DNA of 8,508 nucleotides from Candidatus Rokuibacteriota bacterium (lineage in GTDB: Bacteria; Methylomirabilota; Methylomirabilia; Rokubacteriales; CSP1-6): NCBI GenBank assembly GCA_016201645.1, contig JACQCL010000060.1:1-8508 (forward strand). Direction: 5' to 3'. Positions 5,924 through 8,508 of this stretch are shown in pieces. Position 1 is the first letter of the stretch. Every line of letters starts with the position of its first letter. The position numbers and the translations under genes were made by a program. The notes beneath the pieces are model-generated. The model saw only the letters and a list, made by a program, of their open reading frames with translations, did no database searches and had not been told where the DNA came from.

Positions 5924-6855
5924 GGGGCGCCGAGCTTGGCCCGGAACCACTCGAGCGTCCGCGAAAGCCCGTCATCCAGGTCCACGCGGGGTTCCCATCC
6001 CAGCAGGGTGCGCGCCCGCGTGATGTCGGGCTGGCGGACCTTTGGGTCGTCCACGGGAAGGGAGGTGAACTTGATGGCGCTTCGCGACCCGGCGAGGGCG
6101 ACGATCTTCTCGGCCAGGGCGAGGAGGGTCATTTCCTTGGGGTTGCCCAGGTTCACCGGCTCGTTCACGGACGCCTGCATGAGCCGCCAGATTCCTTCGA
6201 CCATGTCGGAGATGTAGCAGAAGCTGCGGGTCTGCAAGCCGTCGCCGTGCACGGTGAGCGGTTCGCCTCGGAGCGCCTGGGTCATGAACGTGGGGATCGC
6301 GCGGCCGTCGCCGATCCTCATCCGGGGGCCGTAGCTATTAAAGATGCGGGCGATGCGCGTATCGAGGCCATGGAAGCGATGGTAGGCCATCGTCATGGCT
6401 TCGGCGAAGCGCTTGGCCTCGTCGTACACGCCTCGCGGCCCGACCGGGTTCACGTTCCCCCAGTATTCCTCCCGTTGGGGGTGGACGAGCGGATCGCCGT
6501 ACACCTCGGAGGTGGAGGCGAGGAGAAATTTCGCGCGCTTTTCCTTGGCCAGGCCGAGCGCCTTGTGGGTGCCGAGCGCGCCGACCTTGAGGGTCTGGAT
6601 TGGAAGCTGCGCGTAGTCCAGGGGCGACGCGGGACTGGCGAAGTGGAGGACGTAGTCCAGGGGACCGGCCACATGGATGTAGTTGGTGACGTCGTGCTTC
6701 ACGAAGGCGAAGCGCGGGTCGGTGATGTGGGCGAGGTTCTCGATGCTCCCGGTGAGGAGGTTGTCCATGCAGACCACCTCGGCGCCCCGAGCGAGGAGGA
6801 ACTCGCAGAGGTGGGAGCCGATGAAGCCGGCCCCTCCCGTCACCAAAATGCGCAT
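5920..6855 (-). CDS. UDP-glucuronate decarboxylase (UDP-xylose synthase type)
   Basis: The enzyme oxidises UDP-glucuronate at C4, decarboxylates it and reduces the 4-keto-pentose to UDP-xylose, using tightly bound NAD in the cytosol. The 311-aa protein has TGGAGFIGSH (6-15), HFASPASPLDY (71-81) and the active-site segment ASTSEVYGDP with Thr115/Ser116/Glu117. It continues with EYWGNVNPVGPRGVYDEAKR carrying Tyr144 and Lys148, then RIFNSYGPRM and GDGLQTRSFCYISDMV. These segments closely follow eukaryotic and bacterial UXS enzymes. The alternative, dTDP-glucose 4,6-dehydratase, is less likely because of EYWGNVNP and PASPLDY. ATG 6855 lies 7 nt after the UDP-glucose dehydrogenase stop, whose product is its substrate. 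Its own stop overlaps the epimerase start (ATGA). There is no N-terminal membrane segment and no obvious Shine-Dalgarno. Confidence 0.93.
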   Translation of the reverse strand: MRILVTGGAGFIGSHLCEFLLARGAEVVCMDNLLTGSIENLAHITDPRFAFVKHDVTNYIHVAGPLDYVLHFASPASPLDYAQLPIQTLKVGALGTHKALGLAKEKRAKFLLASTSEVYGDPLVHPQREEYWGNVNPVGPRGVYDEAKRFAEAMTMAYHRFHGLDTRIARIFNSYGPRMRIGDGRAIPTFMTQALRGEPLTVHGDGLQTRSFCYISDMVEGIWRLMQASVNEPVNLGNPKEMTLLALAEKIVALAGSRSAIKFTSLPVDDPKVRQPDITRARTLLGWEPRVDLDDGLSRTLEWFRAKLGAP

Positions 6856-6862
6856 GGGACGG

Positions 6863-8173
6863 CTACGCGGGGAGGATGGGCTTTCGGCCGACGGAATGGT
6901 ACTCGAAGCCGACTCGCCGCATCCGCTCGGGCTCGTAGAGGTTTCGGCCGTCGAAGATCACGGGGCGTCGCATGAGGGAGCGCAGGCGCTCGAGGTTCAG
7001 GAACTTGAACTCGTTCCACTCGGTGAGGAGCGCCAGCGCGTCGGCCTTCTCCGCGGCCTCGTACGGGGAGGCGCAGTAGGTGACCCCGGGAGGCAGGAGC
7101 TTTCGGGCATTCTCGGTGGCCACCGGGTCGTAGGCCTTGATGGTGGCCCCGGCCTCGTGGAGGAGCGTCACCACTTCCACGCTCTTCGCCTCGCGCATGT
7201 CGTCGGTGTTGGGCTTGAAGGCCAGGCCCAGGATGGCGATCACCTTGTCGTCCAGCGGGCCCAGCGCCTTCCGCATCCCCTCGACGAAGTGGTAGGCGCG
7301 CTCCCGGTTGATCTCCGCGACGTTCCTGAGGAGCTTGAAGTCGTAGCCGAGGGTCGCGGCGGTCTGGACGAGCGATTCGACGTCCTTGGGCAGGCAGGCA
7401 CCCCCGAAGCCGAGCCCGGCCTGGAGGAACGTCGTGCCGATCCGCGGGTCGAGCCCGAGCCCCTTGATCACCTGGGTCACATCCGCCCCCGCCAGCTCGC
7501 AGATGTTGGCGATGGCGTTGATGAAGGAGACCTTGGCCGCGAGGAACGCGTTGGAGGCGTACTTGATCATCTCCGCCGAGGGGATGTCCGTGATGATCAT
7601 GGGGCGCCCGAGCTGAGCGTAGAGCTCGAGGAGGGTCATGGCCACTTGCTGGCTGGGTGCCCCGATCACGATCCGGTCCGGGCGCAGGGTGTCCTCGATC
7701 GCGGAGCCCTCGCGGAGGAACTCGGGGTTCGAGACGACGTCGAACTCCACCGGCGCCGGTTGATTCCTGACGATGATCTCGCGCACCAGGTCGCCGGTCC
7801 CCACCGGCACCGTGGACTTGTTGACGATGACCTTGTAGCGGTCCATGGCCCGGGCGATCCCGCGGGCGACCTCTTCCACTGCCGACAAGTCGGTTTCGCC
7901 GTTAGGTTTGGGCGGGGTTCCGACCGCTATGAAGATGATCTCAGACTTCCTGACCCCCTCGGCCAGGCTCGTGGTGAAGGCGAGCCGGCCGTCGGCGGCG
8001 TTGCGGGCCACCATCTCCTCGAGCCCGGGCTCGTAGATCGGCATCCGCCCCCGATTGAGGCCTTCGATCTTCTCGCGGTCCTTGTCCACGCAGATGACGT
8101 CGTTGCCCAGGTCGGCGAAGACCGCTCCGGTGACGAGGCCCACATAGCCGGTGCCGACGACGCAAATGTTCAT
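6863..8173 (-). CDS. ugd: UDP-glucose 6-dehydrogenase
   Basis: It oxidises UDP-glucose twice with NAD+ to give UDP-glucuronate, the entry step to UDP-xylose, UDP-galacturonate and uronic-acid polysaccharides. The 436-aa protein has the N-terminal Rossmann motif GTGYVG (7-12) with Asp30 closing strand 2, and VGTPPKPNGETDL (84-96). NKSTVPVGT (118-126) and SNPEFLREG (148-156) follow. The central helix motif EMIKYASNAF carries Lys204 and Asn208. Catalytic Cys260 lies in GFGGACLPKD, with Asp264. The C-terminal UDP-binding domain ends with VIFDGRNLYEP. GDP-mannose dehydrogenase is a related alternative, but the Cys loop and linker read as UDP-glucose dehydrogenase. ATG 8173 is the family start. No Shine-Dalgarno precedes it, and a promoter -10 ends 9 nt upstream, suggesting a near-leaderless mRNA. 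It is the first gene of the operon. Confidence 0.95.
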   Translation of the reverse strand: MNICVVGTGYVGLVTGAVFADLGNDVICVDKDREKIEGLNRGRMPIYEPGLEEMVARNAADGRLAFTTSLAEGVRKSEIIFIAVGTPPKPNGETDLSAVEEVARGIARAMDRYKVIVNKSTVPVGTGDLVREIIVRNQPAPVEFDVVSNPEFLREGSAIEDTLRPDRIVIGAPSQQVAMTLLELYAQLGRPMIITDIPSAEMIKYASNAFLAAKVSFINAIANICELAGADVTQVIKGLGLDPRIGTTFLQAGLGFGGACLPKDVESLVQTAATLGYDFKLLRNVAEINRERAYHFVEGMRKALGPLDDKVIAILGLAFKPNTDDMREAKSVEVVTLLHEAGATIKAYDPVATENARKLLPPGVTYCASPYEAAEKADALALLTEWNEFKFLNLERLRSLMRRPVIFDGRNLYEPERMRRVGFEYHSVGRKPILPA

Positions 8174-8182
8174 GGTTCAAAA

Positions 8183-8211
8183 ACTATAGCAGAAACGCGC
8201 ATTATGGCCAA
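8183..8211 (-). promoter_or_regulatory. Predicted sigma70-type promoter of the nucleotide-sugar operon
   Basis: On the minus strand TTGGCC (8211-8206, 4/6 to TTGACA) and TATAGT (8188-8183, 5/6 to TATAAT) are separated by exactly 17 nt. TG one base before the -10 gives an extended -10 (TGCTATAGT). The segment is A+T-rich against a very GC-rich background. Only 9 nt separate the -10 from the ugd ATG, so transcription would start about 3-5 nt before the ATG. This is prediction from consensus only. Confidence 0.65.
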
Positions 8212-8218
8212 CATTGGC
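8207..8218. promoter_or_regulatory. Small dyad overlapping the -35 box (possible operator)
   Basis: GCCAA (8207-8211) and TTGGC (8214-8218) form an inverted repeat with a 2-nt centre, covering most of the predicted -35 hexamer. The position would suit a repressor or activator site, but a 5-bp dyad can occur by chance and no regulator gene is visible. Confidence 0.3.
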
Positions 8219-8236
8219 GAGCCCGCCGTGGGCTCG
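8218..8236. repeat. Hairpin between the upstream gene and the ugd promoter
   Basis: CGAGCCC (8218-8224) pairs perfectly with GGGCTCG (8230-8236) around a 5-nt loop. It lies 25 nt after the upstream stop codon and immediately before the promoter. No T-run follows on the minus strand, so it is not a canonical intrinsic terminator, though it could still slow or stop read-through or protect the 3' end of the upstream mRNA. Confidence 0.45.
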
Positions 8237-8252
8237 GGCAGCCGGGAGGGCT

Positions 8253-8266
8253 GGGTGACGTCACCC
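8253..8266. repeat. Perfect 14-nt palindrome spanning a stop codon
   Basis: GGGTGACGTCACCC is fully self-complementary, and its TGA at 8263-8261 is the stop codon of the upstream minus-strand gene. With no loop it is better suited to a dimeric DNA-binding protein than to an RNA hairpin. Function is unknown; chance is possible. Confidence 0.45.
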
Positions 8267-8508
8267 GTGAGCGGGGCTCGCGCTCCCCGCCTGCGCGGTC
8301 GAGAGGGTCCGCGCGGCCAGGACGAAGGTTTGGAGCCAACGGTCCCGATCCAGCAGCCGGCCTGGAATTCGAGCAGCCATGTCGAGGAGGGTTTCGGTGT
8401 CTCGGCTCCGCCAGCAGGGCCGCAGTCCGGTCCGGAGCGCGTCGATGTCGCCGTCGCTCAGGGTGGCCGCGCCCTTGCGAAGGCGCTCGAATCGCTCGAG
8501 TCGCCGGA
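8261..8508 (-). CDS. C-terminal fragment of an unrecognised protein (start outside window)
   Basis: A minus-strand frame is open from the window edge (first full codon at 8506) to TGA at 8263-8261, giving 81 residues. The fragment is rich in Arg, Leu, Asp and Ala and looks alpha-helical and soluble (for example LSDGDIDALRTGLRP and DMAARIPGRLLDRDRW), ending in a low-complexity tail AQAGSASPAHG. It has no membrane segment, cysteine cluster or recognisable catalytic motif. Codon third positions are mostly G/C, as in the neighbouring genes, and one alternative frame on this strand is interrupted early, which supports real coding. I do not recognise the family. Same-strand orientation ahead of ugd allows it to be part of a longer cluster, but the palindrome, hairpin and promoter between them suggest a transcription boundary. 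Confidence 0.65.
   Translation of the reverse strand, partial: RRLERFERLRKGAATLSDGDIDALRTGLRPCWRSRDTETLLDMAARIPGRLLDRDRWLQTFVLAARTLSTAQAGSASPAHG

Noticed and set aside
5205..5975. Minus-strand frame of 256 codons over the epimerase gene
   Set aside because: Extremely Arg/Gly/Pro-rich translation in an alternative frame of the conserved epimerase; not a plausible protein.
5474..6975. Long plus-strand frames (5474-6217, 6247-6975) opposite the epimerase and decarboxylase
   Set aside because: Antisense to strongly conserved SDR enzymes; composition typical of shadow frames.
8256..8263. TGACGTCA resembles a eukaryotic CRE element
   Set aside because: The gene content is bacterial; the resemblance is only the shared palindromic core.
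1..8508. CRISPR, tRNA, rRNA, IS elements, phage or defence genes
   Set aside because: No regularly spaced repeats, cloverleaf sequences, transposase motifs or defence-type domains were seen on either strand.

Overview
The window is a GC-rich (about two thirds G+C by eye) bacterial segment in which every supported gene lies on the minus strand, so transcription runs from high to low coordinates. Gene content and the lepA-lepB-hemW order fit a GC-rich Gram-negative-type bacterium. The protein style reminds me of Rokubacteria/NC10 (Methylomirabilota) or a deltaproteobacterial-like lineage, but this is a weak inference from memory. No mobile element, CRISPR array, tRNA or rRNA is visible.

Layout in transcription order. 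(1) 8508-8261: C-terminal 81 codons of an unrecognised protein, ending in a stop inside a perfect 14-nt palindrome. (2) 8260-8174: a short gap with a hairpin, a small dyad and a good sigma70-type promoter whose -10 lies only 9 nt from the next ATG. (3) 8173-3790: a tightly packed nucleotide-sugar block of UDP-glucose 6-dehydrogenase, UDP-glucuronate decarboxylase (UDP-xylose synthase type), a GalE-type NAD-dependent epimerase, a 58-aa Trm112/YcaR-like zinc-ribbon protein, and a sugar-1-phosphate nucleotidyltransferase with a left-handed beta-helix tail. (4) 3776-1: a housekeeping block of lepA (elongation factor 4), lepB (signal peptidase I) and hemW (radical SAM heme chaperone, cut by the window edge). 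The lepA-lepB gap (1813-1985) is filled with GC-rich palindromes.

How the genes work together: the dehydrogenase and decarboxylase would convert UDP-glucose to UDP-glucuronate and then to UDP-xylose. The epimerase could invert C4 of one of these sugars (for example giving UDP-arabinose, UDP-galactose or UDP-galacturonate). The nucleotidyltransferase would make a second activated hexose, probably GDP-mannose-like. Together these are precursors for an extracellular or surface polysaccharide, although no glycosyltransferase lies in the window. The genes are coupled by 4-nt ATGA/GTGA overlaps or very short gaps, and lepA starts 13 nt after the nucleotidyltransferase stop, so sugar-nucleotide and translation/secretion genes may share one transcript.

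Nothing here is clearly a new biological system. The points most worth a second look are the probable near-leaderless promoter of the operon, the Trm112-like mini-gene nested by overlaps between two sugar genes, the possible CTG start of the nucleotidyltransferase, and the palindrome clusters in the two intergenic regions.
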